Assembly: GCA_934045905.1 (NCBI GenBank)
Contig: OW203765.1
Location: forward strand, 15,253,409 to 15,317,408
DNA: 64,000 bases
Source of the DNA: Leuctra nigra
Taxonomy: Eukaryota > Arthropoda > Insecta > Plecoptera > Leuctridae
Direction of reading: 5' to 3'
Numbering within the stretch: the first letter of the stretch is position 1; every line of letters begins with the position of its first letter. A model generated the notes under the pieces. It was not told the origin of the DNA. It saw only the letters and a list, made by a program, of their open reading frames with translations, and searched no databases. Positions 44,321 through 55,079 of the stretch are shown here, one piece after another. The position numbers and the translations under genes are program-made.

Positions 44321-44392
44321 GCAAGTTGGCTCAGGCAGTTGCCCTTAAGCTTGTTTCCCGGAAGTCCTGACTTCGATTCCCGCGACCGACCT
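44321..44392 (+). repeat. tRNA-like Pol III segment
   Basis: TGGCTCAGGCAGTTGCC (A-box-like, 44327) and GACTTCGATTCCCGCGA (B-box-like, 44369) are about 40 bases apart. It lies in the loop of the foldback element. The stems are degenerate, so a SINE head is likelier than a working tRNA. Confidence 0.5.
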
Positions 44393-44456
44393 ACTTGACT
44401 GAGGTGCGTCGTGGTGTTCCTCAGTCGAGAGTAAATGCTATGATTTTCACTAATAA

Positions 44457-45150
44457 CTAGGAAAACGCCCAGCGTAACGCGTTGATGATCGAGCACCGAA
44501 ACGGGCAACACCTCGAAGTCGAACTGAAATTCCCTTTACAGAAAATATAAGACAGATTATGAAAAGCATTAACACGAACGACAAATTAACGTTATCCATT
44601 ATTCAGATTGTTATGAAGGGATGTGCGTTGTTAAAATATCCTATCGAACCGGGGCTCGAGCCCGGGACCTCTCACTTGCCGGGCGAGAGCTCTATCAATT
44701 GAGCTACCCGGTCGGACGGACGGACATTAGACACAACACACTGATGAGGGTTAGAGATCTCCGAGGAGAATGGAATGAAGGTAGAGAATGCTCACTACGA
44801 ACTGTCATATCACCGGTGACGATGCTGTCACCATGTCTCTTTGCACTTGCGTGCGCAACCCTCTTACACTCGACCTTACGAGTTGCTTGAGTCTGAATGA
44901 CTCCATGGAAATACATTTCCACTTTAAACGATAAACACTCTGGAGTCTGGAGGTATTTAAGATGAAACTAATACAAATCTTTTAGAAATCATCAAGTCCT
45001 CAATCAGGATAGTAATTAATGTGTTGTGAATAAATTGGCCTAATCCGTTATTCCGTTTGACCTGAAATAGATCAAGAACAACAAACAGACAAAAAATCAG
45101 AGATTCGAGCTATAAGTTTCAGATAAAGACGCTTGCTTTATTCGCTTGAT
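44457..45150 (-). mobile_element. H1 Helitron-like element in the foldback loop
   Basis: Minus-strand 3' end: CAACGCGTTACGCTGGGCG then TTTTCCTAG at 44457, followed by T. A diverged 5' end (ATCAAGCGAATAAAGCAAGC) lies at about 45150. It contains a tRNA-like segment at 44641-44715. Confidence 0.6.
44641..44715 (-). repeat. tRNA-like Pol III segment
   Basis: On the minus strand GACCGGGTAGCTCAATTG (A box) is followed by an anticodon-like arm CTCTCGCCCGGCAAGTGAGAG (quoted in parts CTCTC and GAGAG) and GGTCCCGGGCTCGAGCCC (B box). The acceptor and T stems compete for the same CCCGG bases, so it is a pseudogene or SINE head. Confidence 0.65.
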
Positions 45151-46568
45151 AAGCCACGAGCGCCTCCTTCCCACCTTCCACCGGCAACCTTTTTATCATC
45201 CATCAAGTGGACTCTAACTGCAACACCCCCGGTGTAAAGAAACTACCGCTCTCCAAGAACAATTAGTTGAGATGCATTAGAACGGTAATAATATCAGAAA
45301 ATGTTACCGCATTCAATTACTCACAATATTTCTTCACTAAAAAAGGTAATTAATAAACGAGCTAAATCTTATGTCCAAAACTTAATTTTCTGCTCTCACT
45401 AAATAAATACACATAATGTATCATGCTTTGACTGAATATTAATGACGCACACACGGCAACAAGGCTGGTGAGTTTATTAAACGACGCACACTTAACAAAG
45501 ATAAGATAATTGCTACATACATTGTTTTATAAAATGCAATGCATGCAGTTTATGGTAACAACGTCACTTTTATATTAAGGGCGCAGACTTTTCAACTAAA
45601 ATTTTCCTTTGATTCATACTTACGAATACCCTAAATAGTGGGCGTAGATTAATTTTGTCAGGATACTCAATAGCCCAAATTTCCCTCCGTCAATATGAAT
45701 ATTATTTCAGTGCACATTATTGCGGGACAAAGAATTAACGTCATGTGCTGTCCTAGTTTTATTGTTGCCATGGCAACATCATTGTTGGTTGATAAATATA
45801 ACATCACACTGATTTTCAACATACTGAATAATATTTACGGAATTTCAAATTCATATTTATTAATGAAAATTTACATATTTTTTGTTATGAATAAAGGAAT
45901 ATTAAAGTCAGGTTTGAAATAAATTCAAAAATAAATCGTAACTGTCCTATTGGCAATTTGTAATTTTTTTTGTATAGACTAATATAGTATGAATCAATGA
46001 TTGGGTAACTTTGAAATTTACGTTTTCTCATAAAATTAATTTAAAGAGCCTATGTAATTTTAGCCCAATCCATTATATAGACGTAGGTATACTTTGTTCT
46101 ATTGATTAACTGCACTTAGATCGGATTGTTTGCAAATGAAATTATACATTAGCAAAAGCATAAGATCATATTATACACTTTTAAAATTATGAATCTGTAA
46201 CATAATATAGATTGAACATATTGAGAAGATTTGAGTCAAAATCTCGGTAGACCACGATCGGGTTAGCCTGATGAGCAAGATTCGAATGAAGCTTCGACCT
46301 TCTAGGCTGATGTGATAGATAAATTACCTGTTTCTATTTGACGTCAATATCTCCCCCATCCCTTGTTTTACTCGAGCACCGAGAGAGATAACAACTAGAG
46401 TGAGAGGTCTGACCGGTTTGTACAGGCAATCGGAAAATTAAACGACAAGAGATGCTTCCCTACCTTTTCATCACGATCATTTTATGTTTGGTTGAGTGTA
46501 CCTTGATTAAACTGTTGGTTTTCTCCTATGAAGACGGAAGACGAAAATATTTCGCAGCAAATCCAGAA

Positions 46569-46829
46569 ACTGCAAATAAAAAAATGATAATTAGTTTAGC
46601 TATATTGTAGAAATAATTTAAAGTCATCCATTTAAATACTTTTAAAATTTAAGAATAACTTACCGGAATGTGTGAGTGACACTGTTCTCTCTCGCTCCAC
46701 AAAATGAAACCGATTGTTAGGAAATCACACAAGTGTAACCTGCAAAATAATAAATACAACATTAATTTCTATTCATAAAATAATATTTGATATAAATATC
46801 GATTTTACTTGAAAGTGAAAAAACTTACC
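46569..46829 (-). other. Minus-strand splice-site series (possible 5' untranslated exons)
   Basis: On the minus strand there is a donor TTTGAG|GTAAG at 46829/46828, then an acceptor TTTGCAG before 46739. A 76-base segment follows, ending at donor TTCCG|GTAAG at 46664, and then an acceptor TTTGCAG before 46569. There is no substantial ORF, so these would be leader exons. The next good minus-strand acceptor with an ATG is at the zinc-finger/polymerase remnant at 41150. Linkage is speculative. Confidence 0.35.
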
Positions 46830-47469
46830 TCAAATCTGTGTAATATTAACACGCACTTGAAGAAATAAAAAAACTGAGTAATAATAATTATAAAAACCAA
46901 GATTGAATGAACACTCGGATAAAACACACCGCTTGAAAAATTCACTTTAGACACACACTTCTGACGGAATATGAAGATGAACCGCACTGGTCAAATTATT
47001 GATTTGTAACAAGAGGTCATACACCTGATATGAGTCTCGTACTAGTTACTCGTTTACTGATGAACTAGCCTCAAACCAGGTGTTAAAATTGATGATGCAG
47101 CGATTTCATTTCCGTTCAACTATGAGATGCAGGGTCCAAAGTCTAATATACGTCGCAATTGTCTCACGGATGTGATGATGCAGGTGTTTAATTGCGTCTT
47201 TAGAGTATCTTGTTACCTCAGCAGTTAATTGTATTTGATCAATACAAGTGACATGAGATGCATTCATTGCAATGCTTTATTTAATATTTTGTTTAATAGT
47301 TGGAATATATGAACACAATTCAAAATTTTATAATAATAATTAAAAAGATGCTAACATCCACATCCTCATCCACATCCACATCCCTATCCTTTATAAGATG
47401 TAGGGTTCAATGTCCAAATATCAGTTGGATTATGTGAAAACAATATAAAAATTTTAATTCACTTTACAA

Positions 47470-47690
47470 AATTTTGCGCCACTTTTCGTTAATACAATTA
47501 TTATTACCTAGAGAGTGCTACAGTCGAGTATGAAATATAAATTAAAATTTTTGCACCACTTTTCGTAAATACAATTATTGTCACCTAGATAGCGTTGTAG
47601 TCGAGAGCGAAATATAAATTCAAATTTTTGTACCGCTTTTCGTAAATACAATTATTGTCACCTAGATGGCGTTGCAGTCGAGTCAAGTTT
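47470..47690. repeat. Tandem repeat, ~77-bp unit, about 2.8 copies
   Basis: Each unit contains CACTTTTCGT, AATACAATTATT, CACCTAGA and a GTCGAG word, spaced by 76-78 bases. Non-coding. The flanking 46990-47460 has no visible gene. Confidence 0.8.
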
Positions 47691-47770
47691 AAACCTTGAC
47701 AACTGGATGACGTTGCTGCACAGGTCATTAACCACCTATGTATATGCTAATTGCGCCGTCTTTCTCTCAT

Positions 47771-47842
47771 CGCCTAGTTAGCCGAGAGGTTAAGGGGTTT
47801 GATTCGTATTCCAATGGTAGCAGGTTCAAATCCACCTCGATA
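47771..47842 (+). repeat. tRNA-like Pol III segment
   Basis: TTAGCCGAGAGGTTAAGG (A-box-like) and GCAGGTTCAAATCCACC (B-box-like) are in tRNA order and spacing. The acceptor stem is poor. Confidence 0.5.
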
Positions 47843-48202
47843 TACATTTTTAATTTAAAAAGGTGACGTCAGAAGAACACACGTGACATGAAGGAAGAAA
47901 AAGGCGGAAATGTTTAAAATAAGCTCGGACTAGAGTATAGGAACCGGAAATACGTTTGAAAATACCGCCCTGTCAAACACACGTGGCAAGAAGCACATGG
48001 CGGAAGAAAAAGGCGGATAAAATGGCGGAAATGTTTAAAATAGCCTCACACTAGAGTGCAGGAACCGGAAACACGTGACAAAATGGCGCCAAAACAAGGT
48101 GTGACGACATAAAATAGGCTCACACTCTAAGCTGAGATTTCCACATCTCCACATCCTGCACCAGTACTGTCAAATGCTGTCTACTTCCACTTGTTACATT
48201 AC

Positions 48203-48460
48203 AGTTCCATCAAATCTTTAGCAATCGTTCCGTTTCAATCGAATACCGATTTTACTTTGGCCAAGTATACGTACAGTACCAACATGGCTGCGTGGTGCTA
48301 ACGCGCCACTTAAAAGAAAAATGAACGGTCAAAGCAATGAGCTTCATGCAATTATTCCAAAAGAAGGTCTCGATCTCTGATAACGACTGATACAATACAA
48401 ATAATCTCAGATAGTTATTATCTTCGTTGTCTCTCATGTTCAGTCTCTCAAGTCCTGTGG
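48203..48460 (+). promoter_or_regulatory. Upstream region and initiator of HYD1 gene D
   Basis: CATGGCTGCGTGGTGCTAAC, then CTGATAACGACTGATACA and CAGATAGTTATTATC, then TTCAGTC with A at 48442, 126 bases before the ATG. Homology to the other units starts at TTCCATCAAATCTTTAGC. Confidence 0.6.
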
Positions 48461-48567
48461 GTCTTGACGTCATTCAAACAGCAAGTCAGCTTCTTGTCAA
48501 AATACAGTATCACCTCAGAAGAACATTCTTCATTCATCAACAGCGATTAATTGGTTAACACGTTGCC

Positions 48568-51541
48568 ATGACGTTTCTTTATCATTACACGGACCCGGAT
48601 GGAATGAAGGGAATCTACAGGCAAGGAATGATAGAGGCGAGTGGACTAGATAGTTTCGACGGTCCAGGAGTGTATTTCACAGAGATGAAGCCACCTCCTG
48701 TGAACTCCGCAGAAGACATCTCGTTGAACAACTACGGACATTCCTGGAGAGTAGACAGGATTATGAGGTGGTTCAAGTTTGAGCTGAGGGAGTTGCCAAG
48801 TGGAACAGTAAAACTTACAAACGCCGGAGACAGGAATATTTGGAAGTGTCCAGTCAATGTACCACTTCAAGGTAAGTGCAACTTATCTTTGAATAATCTA
48901 TTAACCTATCTACTGAATAAATATTTGTTTGGGTTTTCGTAAAATACACGAAATGTACCAACTCTCCCGGATAAAAGATTCTTGATTATCTGACGTGCGA
49001 ACGATTCTATTATGTTTACATATTATTGGCATAGTTCTCTCAGTTCCAATATTTCATGGTATAGATAAATGTCAGAGCAGTTCATTATTGACTTTCAGTT
49101 ACTTCCCTTGTTAGTCTAATGGTTTTTAAAGGTTAGGCAAACTTCAACTATTAATATCTGGAGGCCAAGTCTTGAAACTTACGCTTTCAGGACGCAAACG
49201 CTCTAGGACGTCATAAAGTCCCATTTACTGTAAGAATGACGACCTTGAAATCTACCTTTGACTGTTTAGCTTAATTTTGAATAAGGTTTAATGGCTGTAT
49301 AATATCTGTAATAATAATTATAATGTTTATAAATTGTTTGCAATAGATTGCTGGATGACAATCAAATAAGTGGCCTGACTTTATGTTTCAATGTCGATCA
49401 CTCTTACAGTAAATGGGACTTTATGACGTCCGAGAGCGTTTGCGTCCTGAAGGCGTAAGTTTCAAGACTTGGCCTCCAGAAAACTGTTTCCGTCAGTTGG
49501 CTGCTTGATAGACGTGCTCATAATGATTGATTTTAGACATAATATCAACGGGGAATGTAATATTATAGATTGTTTTCTGATATCATCACTTAGAGTTATC
49601 ACGTGATAACTGATATGGAAATATGGGTCGAGATAGCTGTTCTTTTCCAAAAATTGAATCAATCAGTGTTAGATAAGCTATTTATATCTAGAGAAAGATA
49701 AAGATAACGAAAAAAAATATCTAGATCAGACAATAGGAAAAATATTAAAAACTTATATTGAAAAAGAAAAAGAAACATTTTTGAGTTAATAAGTGTAATT
49801 AAGATAAATAAATAAAATAAATAACTACATAAATAAATACATAAAATAAATAAATAAAAGACAAAATATATTCCGTTTTAGAAAGGAAATTAAAGAAAAT
49901 TGGGAATTCTACTTATATTCACACATATTTTAAAGGGTCGATACTTATAAATTCAACAAACTATTTTAAATACATTCTCGTCAAGTTTCTTGAGAACACG
50001 GACAAATCAAAGCTTTTCCAATTTTTGTTTCCTATAATTAAAATCTTTTATTATAGTTAAACAATTTAATAATCTAGATAAGATAATAGATAACAAAATA
50101 TTATTAAGATAAATAAGAAATCATCATAATCAAGCGTAATCAATTTCCATTCCACTCAAGCCAACACTAACATACAAAATGAGTTGTGTCACTATAATAT
50201 ACAAATATAGGCGAACTCAGAATTACTGTTTTTAAACGCACAGCAAGAATTATAGGAAGAAAATTATGCCTTCTAGCTCCGAGATGCAGTTGCAATTAAT
50301 TGGTTGTAATAAGTTTCTGTCAATTAATGTCATAATAAATAACTTGTTCACAGTGACCTATTATCGAGTACAATCATATTTCTGTGTTTACACTTGATTC
50401 TTCACACATGCCACATTTGATTGGCAATGTTTCTCGTAGCCCCAGCACTTGCCATCATTTATCATAAAACATTTTTTTTCTCGCATTCACAGGGCGCCGA
50501 CGAAGAGTTCTGTACCACTACACCAACGAAAAGGGTAAAAACGGAATCCTTGATTCTGGCGTCATCAAAGCTGTCAGACCGCACGGTGGTCAAGGACTCG
50601 GTGCAACAATGCCTGTAGCAGTGTATTTCACAGGATTACCACCGAGTGCGATCAAGGAAGACCTTCTATTCAACATGTACGGCACAAGAGACACATCTAA
50701 ACAAGACCTCATGGAGAAGACGAAGTTCTGGTTCAAGTTCTATGAAGAAGACATTCCGAATGTTGAGAAGAGATCCACTCTTCAGAACAGGAACGAGTGG
50801 ATCTGCAGAGAAGATGTGCAAATACATCTGTCGACTTGTCCTGGAAACTTACCGATGCGTGGGCGACGTGGACCCTCGCACAATACTTCAAGCTTGAACT
50901 CCCAGCGTCTCTTGATATCGGGTTCTGGACATGGATCAGGAGTTGGTGGACAAAGAGGTGGTATCCCCGCGACCAATGTGCAGCCATCAAAGGCTTTAAC
51001 TTCAACCTCCCAACGTCTCATAATAAAAGCTACTGGACACAGTTCAAGAGTTGGTGGACAAAGAGGTGGTATCCCCGTGACCAATGTGCAGCCATCAAAG
51101 GCTTTAACTTCAACCTCCCAACGTCTCATAATAAAAGCTACTGGACACAGTTCAAGAGTTGGTGGACAAAGAGGTGGCACCCCCGCGACCAATGTGCAGC
51201 CATCAAAGGCTTCAACTTCAACCTCCCAGCGTCTCTTGATATCGGGCCCTGGTCATGGATCAGGAGTTGGTGGACAAAGAAGTGGCACGCCCGCGCACAA
51301 TGTGCTCCCATCCAGGCCTGCAAGCTCAAACGGCTCGAGTTCGCACCCTGTCCCTGGTGCCTGCTTCTCAACCCCACACGGCTATACACGATTAGGACAG
51401 CAGCCTTCAAACAGCGTGCAAAAACCGGGTTGCATCGAAAGTACATTCAAATTTTTCTGCATGCTTGTATGCTGTGCAAGCTTTAACAATATGTGTTTTA
51501 GTGAATCGAATTGGGACAGTGATGGGGAGGGGGAGGGTTGA
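48568..51541 (+). CDS. Two-domain HYD1-type ART-like protein, copy D (exons 48568-48871 and 50493-51541)
   Basis: Exon 1 ends at CAAG|GTAAGT; the 1621-base intron ends TCGCATTCACAG; exon 2 enters in phase 1. The protein is about 450 residues and fully open. Module 1 has LYHYTDPDGMKGIYRQG and GPGVYFTEMKPP; module 2 has VLYHYTNEKGKNGILDSG and AVYFTGLPPS, then EEDIPNVEKRS. Four tail repeats follow, two of them nearly identical (HSSRVGGQRGG, NVQPSKALTSTSQ). The C-terminus has GYTRLGQQPS, Cys residues (CMLVCCASFNNMC) and an acidic end. The tail is also open in an alternative frame because the repeat length is a multiple of three; I treat that as a shadow. The intron contains a foldback MITE. Confidence 0.8.
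49158..49479. mobile_element. Foldback MITE in copy D intron
   Basis: CTGGAGGCCAAGTCTTGAAA and TTTCAAGACTTGGCCTCCAG end arms of about 85 bases (GACGTCATAAAGTCCCATTT and its inverted match). The loop is about 150 AT-rich bases. It is absent from the introns of A, B and C. Confidence 0.8.
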
Positions 51542-51842
51542 GGACTTGGGGGATGTTTTAGTTGGGGCTACATTCTGTATGTGGTTTGTATGTGGTTGAG
51601 TGTTACTGTGATCCATGTGCCGGGAGAAGAATCGCATCACACGTACTCTAGCAGATGATCGTTTCTACTTTAGTCGGAGTAACGCTCTGAACTTCAGACG
51701 TCTGCCAATAATGATTAATCATTGGGAAACGCGCAGAATAAGCTTTTGAAGAAGGAATGTGCGTTTGGTATTGCGTCTTTTCGTGGCCTAGTTTAAAAAC
51801 GCAGAGCTGCATGTTGGCGGCCTAAGGGAATTGCATATGTTC

Positions 51843-51998
51843 AGTTCTCGGCCAATTCGCTATATTCATACGAAAGGTCCATTGCATGCCGTAGCCAGGC
51901 TCCAAGAAGGCAGCGTCATCTATAAACTGTCCAAGTCCAGCATAGGCGGAGTAGTGACGTACTCATGGATTGATGACGTCGACAACACAGATATGTAG
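51843..51998 (+). pseudogene. Vestigial coding segment downstream of copy D
   Basis: Reads SSRPIRYIHTKG, VARLQEGSVIYKLSKSSIGG and VVTYSWIDDVDNTDM before TAG, preceded by an acceptor-like ATGTTCAG. It matches the segments after A and B but lacks the C-terminal half kept in B. Confidence 0.55.
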
Positions 51999-53365
51999 TG
52001 GCGTGGACTTGTAGTGGATAATTACAGACTACACCCAGAACACCGAGCTCCAAGCAAACCCTTCCTACTGAGTCAATTTGTGATGGAATGTTTGTTCAGG
52101 GCATTGGTAGTACAGTCGAGGGTATACTCGGGTATACGTCGTGAAGTACACAATTTTTTACCTGAGCGTAGTATAAATATTGGGATAAACGCTGAATTCG
52201 GGTCCCGTCGTGTATCTGAAATAAGGGCATACTTGTTCCAAAAAATGTATGCATAAATGTGTCATAAAGTTGTCAAATAGACATAAGGATACCGCTTTGT
52301 TAGGCTTTAATAGAAACTTAATATAAAAAAAGTTTCAATGTTTTTGAACAAACAATTATAATTTGTTTTAAAAAATCACAATAAATTCTTGGATGAAAAG
52401 AAGCAGGATTTTCTTAAAACAAAATACATTTTCCTTGCGTGTTTGCGTTTACTGGTAATTTGTTTAGCGTATACGACACAACTGACGTAATGTGTATGTC
52501 AAGTCAAACCGTAAAGTAAAGTATTGTAAAGTAGTTCTTATTTCATTCATAGAGTAAAAATGGCATTTCAGCGAAACGAAATTTCGCTTTCGACAAAAAT
52601 GTGTGCTTTGTTTTAGGGTTATGTGCTTTGACAATTCCTATCCTTGTTATTACAAATCAGATGTCACACACTAGAGTTAGATTACGAGTAAGCGTAGATC
52701 CCAGAAAAAAACACTCCGTGTAAAAAAGGCAGCCAAGTCTCTTTACTTAAAAAAAATCAACACCGAAAAGGAGTGATATCAAAAAAGGAGCCAAGTCAAT
52801 GACATTTCCAAATATTTAATCGTATCTTTGAAATAAAAGTATAAACACCGAGAAATACTTTACAAAAGGACTTGGCGCATCGTTTTTTTAAAGACATCAT
52901 TCTATCCTAAAAGTGGAAAGATTATTAACAAGTAGGTTCATATTCCTCTTTTTATTTGAGCCAGTATCTATGAATCAAGCTACTTTTGGTAATGGCTATT
53001 TTATAATTTTATAATGGCGATAGAAGAAAGATGCCATGCTGTAATAGAAGTAATAATAAGGGCGGAAAAATTAAATAACAAGGAAGTGGGCTCATATATA
53101 TTCTTATAGCACTGTTAATATGGTGATTAATATGATGATTAATATTATTAATATGGTGATTAATATGGTGAAAAAACAACCAACTGGCAGTGATACGGAA
53201 TACTACCTTGAATTTCAAGCAGATTAATAGTTTTACGAAATAATTGATCTTCGAAGTTCTGCGGCCTGATTCCATACAAGAGTTCTTTGCGAAGAAATTG
53301 TGAGCCTTTACAGACAATAATTTTGAAATTTGGTTCACAAATTCAATAGATATTAGCGAAATAAG

Positions 53366-54829
53366 GTGGTCTTGCCTAGAGGTGCACTTCTAATAGGAAA
53401 AACAACTGAAAACCAGCACAAAATGACAGCAATTGGCAAGATTTATGAGACAACTGTCTTGTTTAGTCAGAAATGCAGGAAGCATTGTCTAAATTGTAAG
53501 AAGAGGAAAGGTTTGGGGTATCTCTGCACTAAATGCAGTCTACATTGGACGCATTTCGCATGTCGCAGTGCTCATCAAGAGTCGGGCAAGAGATCACTAT
53601 GCAAATTGTGTGCAGCTGGCAGCAAGACTACCCAACAAGATCACCCGCTACCATCAGCATCAGCCTCTGATTCTAATCATGCTTTAACCAATGAACTGCA
53701 AGAGTTCTTCAATTCACAGATTCAACCAATTTTGGATCAACAGAAAGACTTGCAAGAGAAAATAAAATCACTGGAACTACAGCTATTGGAGCAGGACATT
53801 TACAGTGATAGGACTCCATGCCTAGTTCCATGTATTTTAGGTCATGTAAGTAGTATTCATCAAGAATCAAGAGATGAGCGAGACAAAAGGAAAGGTGGGC
53901 CAGGCTCTGTAGCCGAGAAGAAACCTAATAACGTTACGAATGGTTGTGAGAGAGACAAAAGGAAAGGTGGGCCAGGCTCTCTAGCCGAGAAGAAACCTAA
54001 TAACGTTACAAATGGTTGTTTTCGACTTGATGAGGAAAGTTATTACGGCAATGGAAGAGTTGAGGTAGGTTTTACACTAGATATTTCAGGTAAGAAGAAT
54101 CTATTGAGCAAGAATGCCAATGTGGAAAACAGTTCAGTAGACTTAGAAACTGAGGTGAGCCTTCTTCCCGTGAATTCGTGTGAGGTAAGTCCTAATCGAG
54201 AAGATAATAATGAGAAAAGGCTGGTTTGTGAGAGCCTATGTTGTCTGGTCTCGTCTGGGATTTCAGTGGAGTCTGCTGCAGTGAGAGATAGCCCAGCTGA
54301 GAAAAGTCTTCCAGAGGTCATTACAGACGAGATGAGTTGCATATCTACAAGCCCAGCAGCACCAGTTTAGGACTACATGGTTGAGAAGGATCATTTCCAC
54401 GAGAGCCCAGCTGCCGATTGTCTCTACGAGTGCCCAGCTGCCATGAAAGAGAAGGATCTGCATGATGAGAGCCCAGCTGTTAATGAGAAGGATCAGCACG
54501 ACCAGAGCCCAGCTGATAATGAGACAGATCATCACGACGAGAGCCCAGCTGCAGATTGTCTCTACGAAAGCCCAGCTGCCAGGAACGAGAAGGATCTGCA
54601 TGACGAGAGCCCAGCTGTTAATGAGAAGGATCAGCACGACCAGAGCCCAGCTGTTAATGAGACAGATCATCACGACGAGAGCCGAGCTGAGACGAGTCTT
54701 CTACAACATAACTCATTTGAACAGAGTCTACCTACAGTCCGTCTTCCAGTCACTTCACAGAAGCAGAGAGAGATGAGACCGCGACGTTCTGCCCGGAAAA
54801 ACAAATCCAAGCCAAAGCGGTATCGTTGA
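53366..54829 (+). pseudogene. CR1/Jockey-type ORF1 with PHD-like finger, one nonsense codon
   Basis: One frame of 488 codons, broken only by TAG at 54368-54370. Residues ~35-85 form a C4HC3 PHD-like zinc finger (CLNCKKRKGLGYLCTKC, then HWTHFAC and CKLC). A coiled-coil segment (LQEKIKSLELQLLEQ) follows, then two copies of a 24-residue unit (RDKRKGGPGSVAEKK), and finally an acidic array of ESPAVNEKDQHDQSPA-type repeats and a basic end RRSARKNKSKPKRYR. PHD-bearing ORF1 proteins are known in CR1-like elements and are thought to bind nucleic acid or chromatin. The array repeats are open on the minus strand too. Confidence 0.7.
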
Positions 54830-55079
54830 CAATTACAGTCCCCTGTACCTGATGCTTGTAGCAGTAGCAAGAGCAAGAACACCCCACCTACTGATCAGGG
54901 AACAGGGCGAAAAATTCACATTGCAGGGCTAAATGTCAGAGTGCTTAACAACGGTTTCGATCAAATCAAGGAAATTGTAATAGAAGAAGACGTAGATATA
55001 TTTTGTATGACAGAAACGTGGCTTAAGCCGAACCACCCGTCGGAAGATTATGCCATTCCAGGATATTTGTTGCTAAGAT

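Larger units (their letters stand above)
42274..46498. mobile_element. Foldback DNA element with ~850-bp inverted arms
   Basis: Arm 1 begins CACTCAGCCAAACATAAAG at 42274 and arm 2 ends TTTATGTTTGGTTGAGTG at 46498; TA flanks both, compatible with a Tc1/mariner-like target. The arms align in inverted orientation over most of 42274-44110 and 45640-46498, apart from the hAT insertion 42702-43706. Matching blocks include the ATATTGACGTCAAATAG/CTATTTGACGTCAATAT and GACCGGTTTGTACAGG pairs. The centre has no transposase and contains an H1 copy. Non-autonomous as seen. Confidence 0.8.

Noticed and set aside
47470..47690. CRISPR-like array
   Set aside because: Units are contiguous diverging repeats without unique spacers, in a eukaryotic sequence.
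50797..51486. 229-residue alternative plus-strand frame over the gene D tail
   Set aside because: Same cause as above; the frame with the LYHYT/VYFT module continues through the tail in all copies.
54263..54673. Minus-strand frame rich in SWALV repeats
   Set aside because: Complement of the acidic repeat array in ORF1; no independent evidence of coding.
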